Assembly (NCBI RefSeq): GCF_049801055.1
Contig: NZ_JBNAGF010000012.1
Location: 62,001-126,000, forward strand
Source: JBNAGF01 sp049801055
GTDB taxonomy: Bacteria > Pseudomonadota > Alphaproteobacteria > Rhodobacterales > Rhodobacteraceae
Direction of reading: 5' to 3'
Length of the DNA stretch: 64,000 nucleotides
Shown: positions 1-8,100 of the stretch, one piece after another
How positions within the stretch are numbered: position 1 is the first letter of the stretch
How the letters are laid out: each line of letters begins with the position of its first letter
Program-made: the position numbers and the translations under genes
Notes under the pieces: generated by a model
The model's database searches: none
Told to the model about the DNA's origin: nothing
What the model saw: only the letters and a program-made list of their open reading frames with translations

Positions 1-1
1 C

Positions 2-466
2 GAACAGGCCAAGGAACATGCTGACATAGCCTTGAACCTTGCTCCGGCAGATGGGAACGTTTTGGATTTCTATGCCATCCTTATGCTCTTTGTTGGTGAA
101 TTCGAGGCCTCCCGCTCGGCATCCGACATGGAACGGTTGAGAACCTCCGGCCTTGGCAGGTTTGCAAACCTCAGCATAAACGGGGCGGCAAATTTTCATC
201 TTGGGAATTACCAGGAGGCTATCGTCTCCTTGAACGCCGCCACAGCTTCCGGTGATCCATTTTCCGCTCCTACTCTCGCCTATCTCGCAGCCTCTCACCA
301 AGCGCTTGGCAATACGAAAGATGCCAAACGGTATGTACTGGAGCTCGCAGAAAACTGGCCGGACTTTGATCCGGAAGTCACCTTGAGGCGCCTGTACAAG
401 AGCCCCGATCAAGTGGCCGAGATAGCTGACAAACTGACAGAGGCAGGCTGGGCAAGAAAACCGTGA
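2..466 (+). CDS. TPR-repeat protein, C-terminal part (5' end outside window)
   Basis: The frame is open from base 2 to a TGA at 464-466, so the gene enters from the left and only about 154 C-terminal residues are seen. The visible part has degenerate tetratricopeptide helices (for example LGNYQEAIVSLNAA and ALGNTKDAKRYV). It ends with a tail like that at the C-terminus of TPR proteins attached to adenylate cyclase or winged-helix domains (TLRRLYKSPDQVAEIADKL). The N-terminal effector domain is not visible, so the overall function is unknown. Family assignment rests on pattern only. The next 128 bases downstream hold nothing recognisable. Confidence 0.6.
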   Translation, partial: EQAKEHADIALNLAPADGNVLDFYAILMLFVGEFEASRSASDMERLRTSGLGRFANLSINGAANFHLGNYQEAIVSLNAATASGDPFSAPTLAYLAASHQALGNTKDAKRYVLELAENWPDFDPEVTLRRLYKSPDQVAEIADKLTEAGWARKP

Positions 467-594
467 AGCGACACCGGTAAATTACGGCAAGTAATGGCGA
501 GCAATCTTGGGCTGCTCGCAGCCCAATGCGGACATGAGAATAGTGCAGTGCCGCCGGATTCTGATCGTTGAATACGTATAGGTCAAATGGCCGT

Positions 595-732
595 TTAGCG
601 AGCCTTCCGAAAGTCTCGAGGCGACTTTCCTGTCCAACCTCGAAACGCTCGTGTGAAATTAGAACTGTTCGTATATCCGAGGCTTTCAGCAATGGAAGCG
701 ACAGTGTTTGAAGAACTGGCAAGGAAACCTAT
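595..732 (-). pseudogene. AraC-family regulator remnant (second HTH only)
   Basis: On the minus strand about 43 residues match the last helix-turn-helix of AraC/XylS regulators (VASIAESLGYTNSSNFTRAF, then a WTGKSPRDFR-like ending) and stop at 595. Upstream of roughly base 726 the frame loses all resemblance to AraC proteins and merely runs antisense to the neighbouring hydrolase fragment. The sensor domain and first HTH are missing, so this is a truncated gene. The break coincides with the truncated 5' end of the hydrolase fragment on the other strand. Confidence 0.65.
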
Positions 733-1044
733 GACTACTACGGTCGAGACGGAGTCAAAGGCCCGGTGGCGGTTCCGACCTTCACCAACGCGCATATCGG
801 TGACCAGGGCATGCAATCTCTGATCTCCATCGGCGAGCACTATGCCGACAAGATCGTGCAGCCTTCGCTGACCATTTACAGCAAGTCGGCCTTCACCGCG
901 ATTTGCTCAACCGCGTTCGTCGAGAAACTGACCAACGAGCACAAGGAGCTGGCCTTTGACGAGTTCAGCCATGTTGACTTCTACTACACGCCGGAGGCCG
1001 TGAAAGCATCGACTGATGCTGTGGCTGAGTTCTTCAACGCATAA
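712..1044 (+). pseudogene. Alpha/beta-hydrolase remnant (C-terminal third)
   Basis: The frame is open from 712 (an in-frame TGA lies at 709-711) to TAA at 1042-1044. Its roughly 110 residues resemble the C-terminal part of dienelactone-hydrolase or YcjY-like alpha/beta hydrolases: a KETYDYYG stretch, a core strand near PSLTIYSKSAFTA, and FSHVDFYY, where the His would be the catalytic base. The nucleophile elbow (GxSxG) and N-terminal half are absent and there is no ribosome binding site. A GTG at 766 could open a 92-residue frame, but a functional enzyme is not expected. A weak hairpin (1055-1078) follows the stop. Confidence 0.55.
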
Positions 1045-1208
1045 ACCCATTGGTGGAGGTCGTAGCAATCTGACCTCCGCCTTCTCCGGCAAATAGGCAG
1101 ACAATGGTGCGATGCCAAGCATCTGCCCTAAGCCAACGTTTGCCGTACCTATTCGGCCGAACGGTGCAGCAATTCCGATGGAATTTTCAGGCCCGGTCCG
1201 CTTAGAGG

Positions 1209-1586
1209 TCAACTCGACTTCTTCCGGTCGTATTGCATGCGAAACTGCCTGACTTCATCCATCTGCTCATGCGACCAGAAGACAAGTGGCTTGAGCATCT
1301 CGAGTAAACTGCGGCCCAAAGGCGTCAATTCATAGGATACGGCCACTGGTGGCCCTGGATCGACAGTGCGGGTCAGGTAACCGTCACGCTGCAATCCACG
1401 CAGGTTTTCGGTCAGTACACTTTGTGTGACGTCTCCGATGCAGCGCTTGAGGTCGCCAAAGCGTTTCGGCTCATCCTCCAGCGCAAGGATGATGATCATT
1501 CGCCATTTGCCCGTCACATTGGACAGCACGGAGCGAATGGCGCAGTTGGACGCTTCAGCTTTGTTAGCAACACCTATTGGTAGCAT
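1209..1586 (-). CDS. HxlR-family transcriptional regulator
   Basis: A 125-residue protein with the single winged helix-turn-helix domain of HxlR/YodB/QorR regulators. The N-terminal region reads NCAIRSVLSNVTGKW, with the Cys (residue 15) at the place of the redox-sensitive Cys in YodB/QorR relatives. Next come the recognition helix region (RFGDLKRCIGDVTQSVLTENL) and the wing (GYLTRTVDPGPPVAVSYELT). It is divergent from the NTF2-like gene at 1768, and the 181-base gap holds three similar GGTA-type motifs, so it probably controls itself and that gene. Whether it senses electrophiles is inference from the Cys. Confidence 0.9.
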   Translation of the reverse strand: MLPIGVANKAEASNCAIRSVLSNVTGKWRMIIILALEDEPKRFGDLKRCIGDVTQSVLTENLRGLQRDGYLTRTVDPGPPVAVSYELTPLGRSLLEMLKPLVFWSHEQMDEVRQFRMQYDRKKSS

Positions 1587-1596
1587 CTCAATCTCT

Positions 1597-1732
1597 GGTA
1601 GTGTTTCAAAACTTGCCTACACAGTAATCCAGTGCCACCCTCTGCGCAACACCTTGATACTATGTCTGGTAGTGTTGGGCATACCTAGTCAGTTTAAAGT
1701 ACGTAATTGCAATGTGGTACTGTTTTGATACC
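1597..1732. promoter_or_regulatory. Candidate HxlR operators (three GGTAnTGTT motifs)
   Basis: In the divergent HxlR/NTF2 gap the motif GGTAnTGTT occurs three times on the plus strand: 1597-1617 (GGTAGTGTTTCAAAACTTGCC start), 1668-1685 (GGTAGTGTTGGGCATACC) and 1716-1732 (GGTACTGTTTTGATACC). The last two end in TACC, giving GGTA...TACC inverted repeats. HxlR-type regulators bind such dyads. Assignment to this regulator is inferred from position. Confidence 0.45.
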
Positions 1733-1767
1733 ACGTAGTGAGAGGATACGAATCGAAAGGTAAAACC

Positions 1768-2532
1768 ATGTCTCCCACAGAACTCGTCATCGCCCTTTTC
1801 ACCGCGGCCTTCATCGAACACGACCCGGAAGCGACGCGGCAACTGGTTACGCCGGACTATGTTCAACACAACCCACAGATCCCGACCGGCGCCGACGGGC
1901 TGGTAGGCTTGATACCTCTGGTCGAGCAATCCGGGATGACTGCAACCAACCATAGGATCATTACCGAAGGTGACATGGTCGTGCTGCACAGCACTTTTGA
2001 TAACGCAGACGCCTTTGGCGCACCGACGCTTGCAGCGTTTGACGTTTTCCGGGTGGAGAACGGCAAAGTTGCCGAGCATTGGGATAACTTGCAGCCAGTT
2101 CCCGAAACAACAATGTCGGGCCGGGGTATGACCGATGGTGCGACCGAGATCACTGATCTCGACAAAACCGAAGAAAACAAGGCGTTGGTTCTTGGATTTG
2201 TGCGCGATGTCCTGGGCGGTGCGGCGCCAGAAAAGGCGCCGATGTATTCCGAGGTCTACATGCAGCACAATCCCAATCTCGCTGATGGCCTCGATGGTTT
2301 GTTTGAGGGCACCAAGGCCTGGGCTGAACAGGGGAATGTCATCACCAAGTTCGAGCCGCAGATCGTTGTGGCAGAAGGCAACTTTGTCTTCGTTGCGTCC
2401 GATGCCACCGTCAGCGAGAAACCCTGGGCTTTCTTCGACCTATGGCGGGTTGAGGATGGCAAGATCGTAGAGCACTGGGATGTCGTTGCGCCCACCCCTG
2501 CGGAGATGGTGCACGGGAACGGAAAGTTTTAA
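1768..2532 (+). CDS. Duplicated NTF2/SnoaL-like domain protein
   Basis: The ATG at 1768 has AAAGG seven bases upstream and was preferred over the in-frame GTG at 1738. The 254-residue protein consists of two SnoaL-like cone-fold halves. Half one runs about 1-125 (LVTPDYVQHNPQIPTGADGL ... DVFRVENGKVAEHWDNLQ) and half two about 135-254 (VYMQHNPNLADGLDGL ... DLWRVEDGKIVEHWDVVAPT). Each carries the QHNP and W/F-R-V-E-x-GKxxEHWD signatures. Members of this predicted SnoaL-like family often accompany redox or electrophile-responsive regulators, and their chemistry is usually unknown. The divergent HxlR gene is the probable regulator. Confidence 0.85.
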   Translation: MSPTELVIALFTAAFIEHDPEATRQLVTPDYVQHNPQIPTGADGLVGLIPLVEQSGMTATNHRIITEGDMVVLHSTFDNADAFGAPTLAAFDVFRVENGKVAEHWDNLQPVPETTMSGRGMTDGATEITDLDKTEENKALVLGFVRDVLGGAAPEKAPMYSEVYMQHNPNLADGLDGLFEGTKAWAEQGNVITKFEPQIVVAEGNFVFVASDATVSEKPWAFFDLWRVEDGKIVEHWDVVAPTPAEMVHGNGKF

Positions 2533-2605
2533 TAGCCGGCGAGGAATGGCGGGTCAGGATCTGCTGGCCCGCCAACCAGGCCGGTGGTCACTGGAAGCGG
2601 CTTGC

Positions 2606-3142
2606 CTAACCCCTTCCGAACCAAACACGAGAGAACAGTCGGTCTTTGACTACAAACTGGTGGTAAATTGCGCCGGCGACATGCAGGGCGATTAGGGCAA
2701 ACAGCAGTTTTGTGAAAATCCCATGGGCAATTCGTGCTGAGTAAATGGAAAAGTCGGGTGGCAAACTGCCTTCGCCACCAAACACAACTCCCGGCAATCC
2801 AGCCTGCATTGCGGTCCCAATGCCGCTTCCGGCGACCAACAGGGTCAGCAGATTGAGGGAGACATGCGTTGCGACGCCCAATTTGTCCAAAGCAGCATTT
2901 CCAGTGGTGGCGTGAGGAGGTTGTTCGCTGATCTTGCGCCAGATGATCCTGATGATGGTCAGCAACAAGATCACCCCGCCAAACATCATATGACCACGAA
3001 GGGCCATCAGTTTTGCCGGGTCGGCGTTGGGCAATTTGGACAGGGCAAAAGTTCCCATGACCAACATGAACAGGATCAGCAGTGCGGAAAGCCAATGCAG
3101 GGCAACCTGAATGGAATTGTATCTATTCGTGGACGTTGTCAT
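2606..3142 (-). CDS. Cytochrome b561 family membrane protein
   Basis: A 178-residue protein with four hydrophobic segments and the histidines expected to bind two b haems: His16 (IQVALHWLSALL), His51 (LRGHMMFGG), and His residues in ARIAHGIFTKLL and ALIALHVAGAIYH. This matches the short bacterial cytochrome b561 (CybB-like) proteins that pass electrons between the quinone pool and a partner. It is the last gene of a leftward operon, 15 bases after the metallo-hydrolase and downstream of marR. The electron partner is not evident. Its end converges with the NTF2-like gene. Confidence 0.9.
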   Translation of the reverse strand: MTTSTNRYNSIQVALHWLSALLILFMLVMGTFALSKLPNADPAKLMALRGHMMFGGVILLLTIIRIIWRKISEQPPHATTGNAALDKLGVATHVSLNLLTLLVAGSGIGTAMQAGLPGVVFGGEGSLPPDFSIYSARIAHGIFTKLLFALIALHVAGAIYHQFVVKDRLFSRVWFGRG

Positions 3143-3157
3143 CTCTAAATCCTTTCC

Positions 3158-4060
3158 TCACCAGCCCATGTGATAGAACGCCCAGATGCGCTCTACATTC
3201 ATTGGCAGCCAGGCGTCGTATGAGCGCCAGTTTTCGTATTTCGGCAACCTGACCTTCTTCTGGAGGGCATCCGGGCTATGGGTGCCGGCATCCATTTCCG
3301 CCTTCACGGCCGCCATCAGATCCTCGATATATTCCCGCTGTTCCCGGACAACGGATGCCGGTTCGATGGCAGGCTCGGTTTCAGGGCCGTGACCGGAGAT
3401 GACATAGTCAAAGTCCGTGGCCTCGATCTCTTTCAGAGTTCGCACCCATTCATCCGGCCAGAAGTCGGGCATGATCCGGAAAGCAACGCGCCGGGGGGTC
3501 ACAATATCCACCACGAAGATGATTTTCTCCTCGGGTAGGCGCATGATCGCAAGGCTGTCGCCGTGATTTGGCCCGTAATATTCCAGATCAACCCGGCGCC
3601 CGCCCAGTTCAACTGAATAGCGATCCGAGAAGGTGATATCCGGTGCGGGAAGGGTCGGGTTGGGATGATCCGTCAGTTCCTTTGCCACGTTTTCGTGGCC
3701 GATAAACTCAACACCTTCATCGTCCAGCACCACCCCGCCGCTGATGTGGTCATGGTGGTTGTGACTGTAAAGCACGTAGCGAATAGGTTTGTCCGTGATC
3801 CTGGCGATCTCTTCTTTCAGGAGACTCGCCGCTTTGGGGTTCATGGGATCTGTTGCGATGACCCCCTCATCCGTGACGATGAAAAAGTTGCGGTAGACCC
3901 ACCAGCGGAACACATAGATGTCGTTGCCGATATGTTTGACGCTGTGGCCAAAGGCTTCGCCTCCCATCAGTTCGTTTGTCGGGTAGTCCGAAGCCGCCAG
4001 TGCGGGTGCGGAAAGCGCGACCGATACCGCCAGAAAGGCGGATTGAATAAAGCGTTTCAT
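3158..4060 (-). CDS. Exported MBL-fold metallo-hydrolase
   Basis: 300 residues with a Sec signal peptide ending in APALAAS near residue 23. The mature part is a metallo-beta-lactamase fold with the HxHxDH zinc motif at residues 100-105 (SHNHHDHISGG), a later GPNHGDS site and a terminal VISGHGPE motif. It resembles the SoxH/quinoprotein-relay zinc hydrolases of Proteobacteria. It lies between marR (22 bases upstream) and cytochrome b561 (15 bases downstream), which suggests a periplasmic detoxification or oxidation role coupled to a membrane cytochrome. The substrate cannot be told from sequence. Confidence 0.88.
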   Translation of the reverse strand: MKRFIQSAFLAVSVALSAPALAASDYPTNELMGGEAFGHSVKHIGNDIYVFRWWVYRNFFIVTDEGVIATDPMNPKAASLLKEEIARITDKPIRYVLYSHNHHDHISGGVVLDDEGVEFIGHENVAKELTDHPNPTLPAPDITFSDRYSVELGGRRVDLEYYGPNHGDSLAIMRLPEEKIIFVVDIVTPRRVAFRIMPDFWPDEWVRTLKEIEATDFDYVISGHGPETEPAIEPASVVREQREYIEDLMAAVKAEMDAGTHSPDALQKKVRLPKYENWRSYDAWLPMNVERIWAFYHMGW

Positions 4061-4082
4061 GTCAGTCTCCTGTGAAAGACAG

Positions 4083-4550
4083 TCAGAGGGTTCCTGCGGT
4101 CACTTTGCTGTTGTTCAGCATCTTGCGAACCGTAACGAGGTACTGCTCGATCTCTTCATCGCTCAGACCGTCACTAAACTGAGCGTTCACGGCTTTGGAT
4201 ATTCTGGAAAGTTCCACCGCCAGGGACGCCCCTTTAGGTGTCACTTGGAGTGAAATGGACCTTCGGTCGTTTTCCTTCTGGTCCCTTGAAACCAGATCTT
4301 GCGCCACAAGTTTGTCGAGAAGGCGGGTGATGGCGGCCCTGTCGATGCCTAGGAACTTGGCCAATTCAGACGGTGTGGTGATCCCATCATAGTGCACGGC
4401 ACCCAAAACAGCCCAGCTCACTCGCGTGACCCCAAATTCTGAGAGCCGCTGGTTAAACTCAGCCTCCATGGTTCGGGCCATCAGGGACGTCCAGTAGCCC
4501 AGACTGTCGTGGATGGAGCGGGATTCGGGCGCAGTGTTTTCAACGTTCAT
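4083..4550 (-). CDS. MarR-family transcriptional regulator
   Basis: A 155-residue winged-helix regulator. The HTH is seen in TTPSELAKFLGIDRAAITRL, followed by the wing (LVSRDQKENDRRSISLQVT). The ATG at 4550 was chosen because residues upstream of it have no family resemblance and because the candidate operator lies just before it. It heads the leftward operon with the MBL hydrolase and cytochrome b561, so it is likely their autoregulated repressor. The ligand is unknown. Confidence 0.9.
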   Translation of the reverse strand: MNVENTAPESRSIHDSLGYWTSLMARTMEAEFNQRLSEFGVTRVSWAVLGAVHYDGITTPSELAKFLGIDRAAITRLLDKLVAQDLVSRDQKENDRRSISLQVTPKGASLAVELSRISKAVNAQFSDGLSDEEIEQYLVTVRKMLNNSKVTAGTL

Positions 4551-4554
4551 ATAT

Positions 4555-4587
4555 AATTGATAGTCACAATAGTTGCTTGTGTCAATT
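4555..4587. promoter_or_regulatory. Candidate MarR operator
   Basis: Immediately upstream of the marR start is a nested inverted repeat: AATTGA (4555-4560) with TCAATT (4582-4587), and CACAA (4565-4569) with TTGTG (4577-4581). Position and symmetry suit a MarR dimer site overlapping the promoter. The assignment is inferred. Confidence 0.45.
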
Positions 4588-4602
4588 AAAGAGAGCCACA
4601 AA

Positions 4603-4642
4603 TGCCTCAGATCGCATGGCCATAGGCCAAGCATCTGAGGCA
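4603..4642. repeat. Inverted repeat, function unclear
   Basis: TGCCTCAGAT (4603-4612) is perfectly complementary to ATCTGAGGCA (4633-4642) around a 20-base loop. It lies between the marR promoter and the terminator of the next leftward gene. There is no T-run on either side, so it is more likely a protein site or an RNA structure than a terminator. Confidence 0.35.
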
Positions 4643-4701
4643 GAGGTCTGAAAGCAGCCCTAACCGGACCTTGATAACGCCTCATCCAGTTGAAACAGAA
4701 A

Positions 4702-4734
4702 CAACCCCGATCAACACGGGGCTGATCGGGGTTG
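4702..4734 (-). terminator. Rho-independent terminator after glycine-zipper gene
   Basis: A perfect 12-bp stem (CAACCCCGATCA 4702-4713 with TGATCGGGGTTG 4723-4734) around a 9-base loop. Read on the minus strand it is followed by a T-rich tract (TTTCTGTTT). It lies 88 bases beyond the stop of the gene at 4822-5127. Confidence 0.8.
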
Positions 4735-4821
4735 AGGCAGAAGGCCAGAGGTCTCCGGCCCAGGTTGGAAGGGGTAAACCGTTCCGGTTGTCTTTGTTCT
4801 GGTATCTAAATGATGCGGGGG

Positions 4822-5127
4822 TTAGCGGTGCTTGTGATGCCCCCTGGCGCGGCCGTTGTTGTGGGCCTTGTGATTGTTGTGATGGGGATTGTCGTAGCGG
4901 TCTTCCAAATCATTCCGCTGAACAACTCCCGCCGCTGCACCGACGGCGGCCCCAACGGCGGCCCCTTCAGCAGCGTCCCCGCCGGTTACTTCGGCAACGA
5001 CAGCACCGGCCACGGCACCCCTGACGGCCTTTTCGGCAACATAATCAGCCTGTGCCGTCATCGGCAGGGCCAGCACCAGGGCTGCTGCGAGAGTGGAAAG
5101 AAGTGTGGTTCTGCGTGCGTTTGTCAT
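4822..5127 (-). CDS. Exported glycine-zipper protein, His-rich tail
   Basis: A 101-residue protein with an N-terminal signal peptide (cleavage near ALPMTAQADY). A glycine/alanine zipper follows (VRGAVAGAVVAEVTGGDAAE and AAVGAAVGAAAGVV), with the small-residue spacing of YMGG-like or OmpA-associated glycine zippers that pack in membranes. The last 20 residues are rich in His, Asn and Arg (HNNHKAHNNGRARGHHKHR), a possible metal-binding tail. It is monocistronic: its own terminator lies downstream and a 200-base gap lies upstream. Function is unknown. Confidence 0.7.
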   Translation of the reverse strand: MTNARRTTLLSTLAAALVLALPMTAQADYVAEKAVRGAVAGAVVAEVTGGDAAEGAAVGAAVGAAAGVVQRNDLEDRYDNPHHNNHKAHNNGRARGHHKHR

Positions 5128-5328
5128 GGTTCCAACCTTTCTGGCAGTGGCGTCTTTCAGTGTCCGCCTTCTGACATTGAATTAAAGGGAACCCGCGCAG
5201 AGATGATTTCGGCGTTGGGACAAACTGGCGTGAACTTGGGACAGCACGTGACTTAGGCCAAACCGAAGGTGACAGAGCGAATGCTTTTCTCTCTGACTGG
5301 CCTCCCAGATGGAGGCGTCAGATCAGGT

Positions 5329-6348
5329 TCAAAGTCGATCTCGCCCTTTGAGGTACTTCGTTGGCGAAGCTCCGAAGAATTGAGTGAATGCGCGTGAGAA
5401 GTTGCCGGGCTCATTGTACCCCAAGGCTTCGGAGACTGTTGCGACCGAGTTTCCTTTCAGCTCCAGCAGCTCAACCGCCCGTTCCATGCGGGCTTTGGCC
5501 AGGACCTCCCGAAACCCTGTTCCTTGCTTTGCGAGGTGCCTTTGAAGTCTTCGCGGGCCGACACCTGTTGCCTGTGCGAGACGTTCAAGAGAGGCGCCCC
5601 CATCGGCTACGTGCAAATGAACAACAGCGTCGACCGAAGCCAGTATGTCTTCGGGAGGTGTCGAACGCTCCCTTATTATGTCGTGACGTGTGGTGGACTG
5701 GATCGAATGATTGGGTGAGTTTGGTGTGCTCAAAACCGAGGTATCAAACAACAGACGCAGACTCGAACCGCCGAAGGAGACAGGGCAGCCAAACACCTCT
5801 TCCGCCATGCCGGATTTCTGCGATTTGGGAAAGTCGAACTCAATCTTCGCAGGCGACCAGTTTTGTCCAAGATAGTGCCGAGGAATGCTCAGCATCGACG
5901 CCACTGCGCTGAAGGCAATATCCTGATAGCTGGAATGAGACTTGAGCCCGAATTTGTAGGCGTAGGAAACCAGATTGCCATAGATAACAAACTCCACCCG
6001 ATCCGCACTGGAATGCAGCTTCATCTCCTGCTGCGCTCGTTTCAGCGCTGTTCTGAGATCCGGAGCAGATAGTACGTAGTCACCCCAGGCGCCGTAGTCT
6101 GCGACGGTCAGGAACGGGGCAAATAACAGGCCAAGTTGATCTTCGCCCAATTCACGGCTTACCCGTTCGATAAAGGCGCAGAGGGAATACTCCGGAATAT
6201 ACCCATTTCGCTCGGTCACAAAGCGTTCGACCAGACCAGCGTCTGACAGAAGCTGATGGGTTTTCTTCTCGCCAAGCTCTCTGACGGCAAACATGGGCAT
6301 AGCCCCAAGCGACTTGGCGCTGATCATTGCAGGTGAAAACGACGTCAT
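5329..6348 (-). CDS. AraC-family regulator (arabinose-binding-like N-domain)
   Basis: 339 residues. About 1-200 resemble the arabinose-binding-like N-terminal domain of OruR/ArgR-type AraC regulators (for example FLTVADYGAWGDYVLSAPDL). The C-terminal 100 residues hold two HTH motifs (SLERLAQATGVGPRRLQRHL and VATVSEALGYNEPGNFSRAF) ending in FFGASPTKYLKG. It is divergent from the DUF1254 gene at 6459 with a 110-base shared promoter region that holds a CGACAGTCTGTCG palindrome, so it probably activates the DUF1254 pair. The inducer is unknown. Confidence 0.88.
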   Translation of the reverse strand: MTSFSPAMISAKSLGAMPMFAVRELGEKKTHQLLSDAGLVERFVTERNGYIPEYSLCAFIERVSRELGEDQLGLLFAPFLTVADYGAWGDYVLSAPDLRTALKRAQQEMKLHSSADRVEFVIYGNLVSYAYKFGLKSHSSYQDIAFSAVASMLSIPRHYLGQNWSPAKIEFDFPKSQKSGMAEEVFGCPVSFGGSSLRLLFDTSVLSTPNSPNHSIQSTTRHDIIRERSTPPEDILASVDAVVHLHVADGGASLERLAQATGVGPRRLQRHLAKQGTGFREVLAKARMERAVELLELKGNSVATVSEALGYNEPGNFSRAFTQFFGASPTKYLKGRDRL

Positions 6349-6367
6349 GTTGTCCCCGTGAAATTAC

Positions 6368-6380
6368 CGACAGTCTGTCG
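6368..6380. promoter_or_regulatory. 13-bp palindrome in AraC/DUF1254 divergent promoter
   Basis: CGACAG T CTGTCG is a perfect palindrome located about 20 bases before the AraC start and 80 before the DUF1254 start. It is a candidate operator by position only. Confidence 0.3.
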
Positions 6381-6458
6381 TGAAATGATATTTCTGACAA
6401 TCAACTTTGTGCGATAGTTGTCCCTGTTTCGCTCGCACGCATTTTCAGGGAGAGGCCC

Positions 6459-7952
6459 ATGTCGCCACTAAAATCCGTTTCCGCACTTGCACTTGCCGTA
6501 GGCCTGTCGGTCGCAGCGCAAACCGCCCCGGCGCAAACATTCAATGATACCGGCAATATCCTGGCGCGTTCAGCTGAGGTCGAAGATATTGAATACCAGA
6601 TGCTTGTGCAGCGGGCGACGCAGGCCGCGATCTGGGGCATGCCCGCCGCCGGTATGGTCGACTTCCTGAAAGGTATCCGTCGCGACCTCGGGGGCGATTA
6701 CAACGATATCGCTTATCTGAACAAGCCGTTTGATTCCAAACACGGCTTCCTGACGGCCAATGACGTGACTGCCTATGCCTGGGCCTCGATGACCTCCGAA
6801 CCCGGCCCCCTGGTGATCGAGGTCCCGGCGGCGACCGAGAACGTCAGCTATTTCGGGTCGATTGTGAATGCCTGGGACGTGCCGATTACCGATGTTGGCC
6901 CGGACGGGCATGACAAAGGCAAGGGCGGAAAGTACCTGATGCTGCCGCCCGACTATGACGGCGACATGTCTGTCGAGGAACTTGCTGACGCCGGTTACAT
7001 GCCGTTTGAGACCGATACCTACGAATACGGGTTTTCGTTCCGGCCCAGGCTCTACAATGGGGCGACCGATCTCGACGCGGCGGCCTATGCGCAGACGATC
7101 AAAGTCTACTATCTGTCAGAGGCCGACAACCCGCCGCCGAACACCTATCACGAAGCCTCAGAGGTGCCCTACGACTCGCTGCCTTATTACAACCATACCT
7201 TCTTTCAGGACCTAAACGACTGGCTTCAGGGCAACCCGGTCCGTCCGCAAGACAAGGTCATGGTAAACTTCCTCAAGGATCTCGGGATCGAGAAGGGTAA
7301 ACCGTTCGAGCCAACCGAACGGCAGTTGAAGGCGATGGATGAGGGCCTCGTCCTGGCTTACGCCGCAATGCAACGCTATTTCGTCGAACCTGGGCTGGCG
7401 ACCGTGCCCCTTTGGGTCGATGACAGTGGAGCGCTGAAAACCCAATGGCTGATCTGGGACTTTGCCGAAGGGCAACCCCAAGCGGGCTTCCCCTATGAGA
7501 CTGAGACCGAGGTTCTGGTGGATGACCGGGCCGGTGGGAGTTACTTTTGGATCACCTACCTGCCGAAGCAACTCGGCGGCGGAACGTTTTACCTGACCGG
7601 TCTGCGCGACAGCGATGGTGAGATGTATGACCACAATGCCACCTACAGGCTGAATGTCCCGGCTGACACGCCGGCCAAGGATTTCTGGTCAGTGATCGTC
7701 TATTCGATGGAGACCAAGAGCTTCATCCGCAATGTCGAGCCTGTAGGTCTCTCAGAGCGTGATACCGGCAGCATGCAGGTCAATGAAGATGGCTCCTACG
7801 ACATCTACTTCGGGCCTACTGCGCCGGGTGGCAAGGAGAGCAACTGGGTTCCGACGACGGAACCCTACTTCCTTCTGTTCCGGCTCTATGGCCCGGAAGA
7901 GGGCTGGCTGGAAAGCGGATGGATTCTGCCGGATCTGGAAAAGGTCAACTGA
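6459..7952 (+). CDS. DUF1254/DUF1214 exported protein (first of tandem pair)
   Basis: 497 residues with a signal peptide (cleavage near AAQTAPAQTF). An N-terminal DUF1254 domain (about 60-200: GMPAAGMVDFLKGIR, SEPGPLVIEVPAATENVSYF, GPDGHDKGKGGKYLMLPPDY) is followed by a C-terminal DUF1214 domain (about 370-490: LNVPADTPAKDFWSVIVYSM ... NEDGSYDIYFGP). A GGGAGAGG ribosome site precedes the ATG. The linker motif LGIEKGKPFEPTER recurs in the next gene as IGLKKGEPFEPDER, so the two are diverged paralogues. These proteins are periplasmic or secreted and have no established enzymatic role. The divergent AraC gene is the likely regulator. Confidence 0.9.
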   Translation: MSPLKSVSALALAVGLSVAAQTAPAQTFNDTGNILARSAEVEDIEYQMLVQRATQAAIWGMPAAGMVDFLKGIRRDLGGDYNDIAYLNKPFDSKHGFLTANDVTAYAWASMTSEPGPLVIEVPAATENVSYFGSIVNAWDVPITDVGPDGHDKGKGGKYLMLPPDYDGDMSVEELADAGYMPFETDTYEYGFSFRPRLYNGATDLDAAAYAQTIKVYYLSEADNPPPNTYHEASEVPYDSLPYYNHTFFQDLNDWLQGNPVRPQDKVMVNFLKDLGIEKGKPFEPTERQLKAMDEGLVLAYAAMQRYFVEPGLATVPLWVDDSGALKTQWLIWDFAEGQPQAGFPYETETEVLVDDRAGGSYFWITYLPKQLGGGTFYLTGLRDSDGEMYDHNATYRLNVPADTPAKDFWSVIVYSMETKSFIRNVEPVGLSERDTGSMQVNEDGSYDIYFGPTAPGGKESNWVPTTEPYFLLFRLYGPEEGWLESGWILPDLEKVN

Positions 7953-8100
7953 ACCATGTGTCTTTCGCCGGAATAGCATCGGCGAAAGGCCAAAGAACTC
8001 GCAATCCTGACCCAACTACGCACATCGTGACCCGAAGTCCAAAGAAATCCCGGCGCAAAACTGGTGATGCTCGGCTCGCACACAAACAGGAGACACACCA

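Noticed and set aside
907..1212. 101-codon minus-strand frame between the hydrolase remnant and HxlR
   Set aside because: It is partly antisense to the hydrolase fragment and has no recognisable family or ribosome site.
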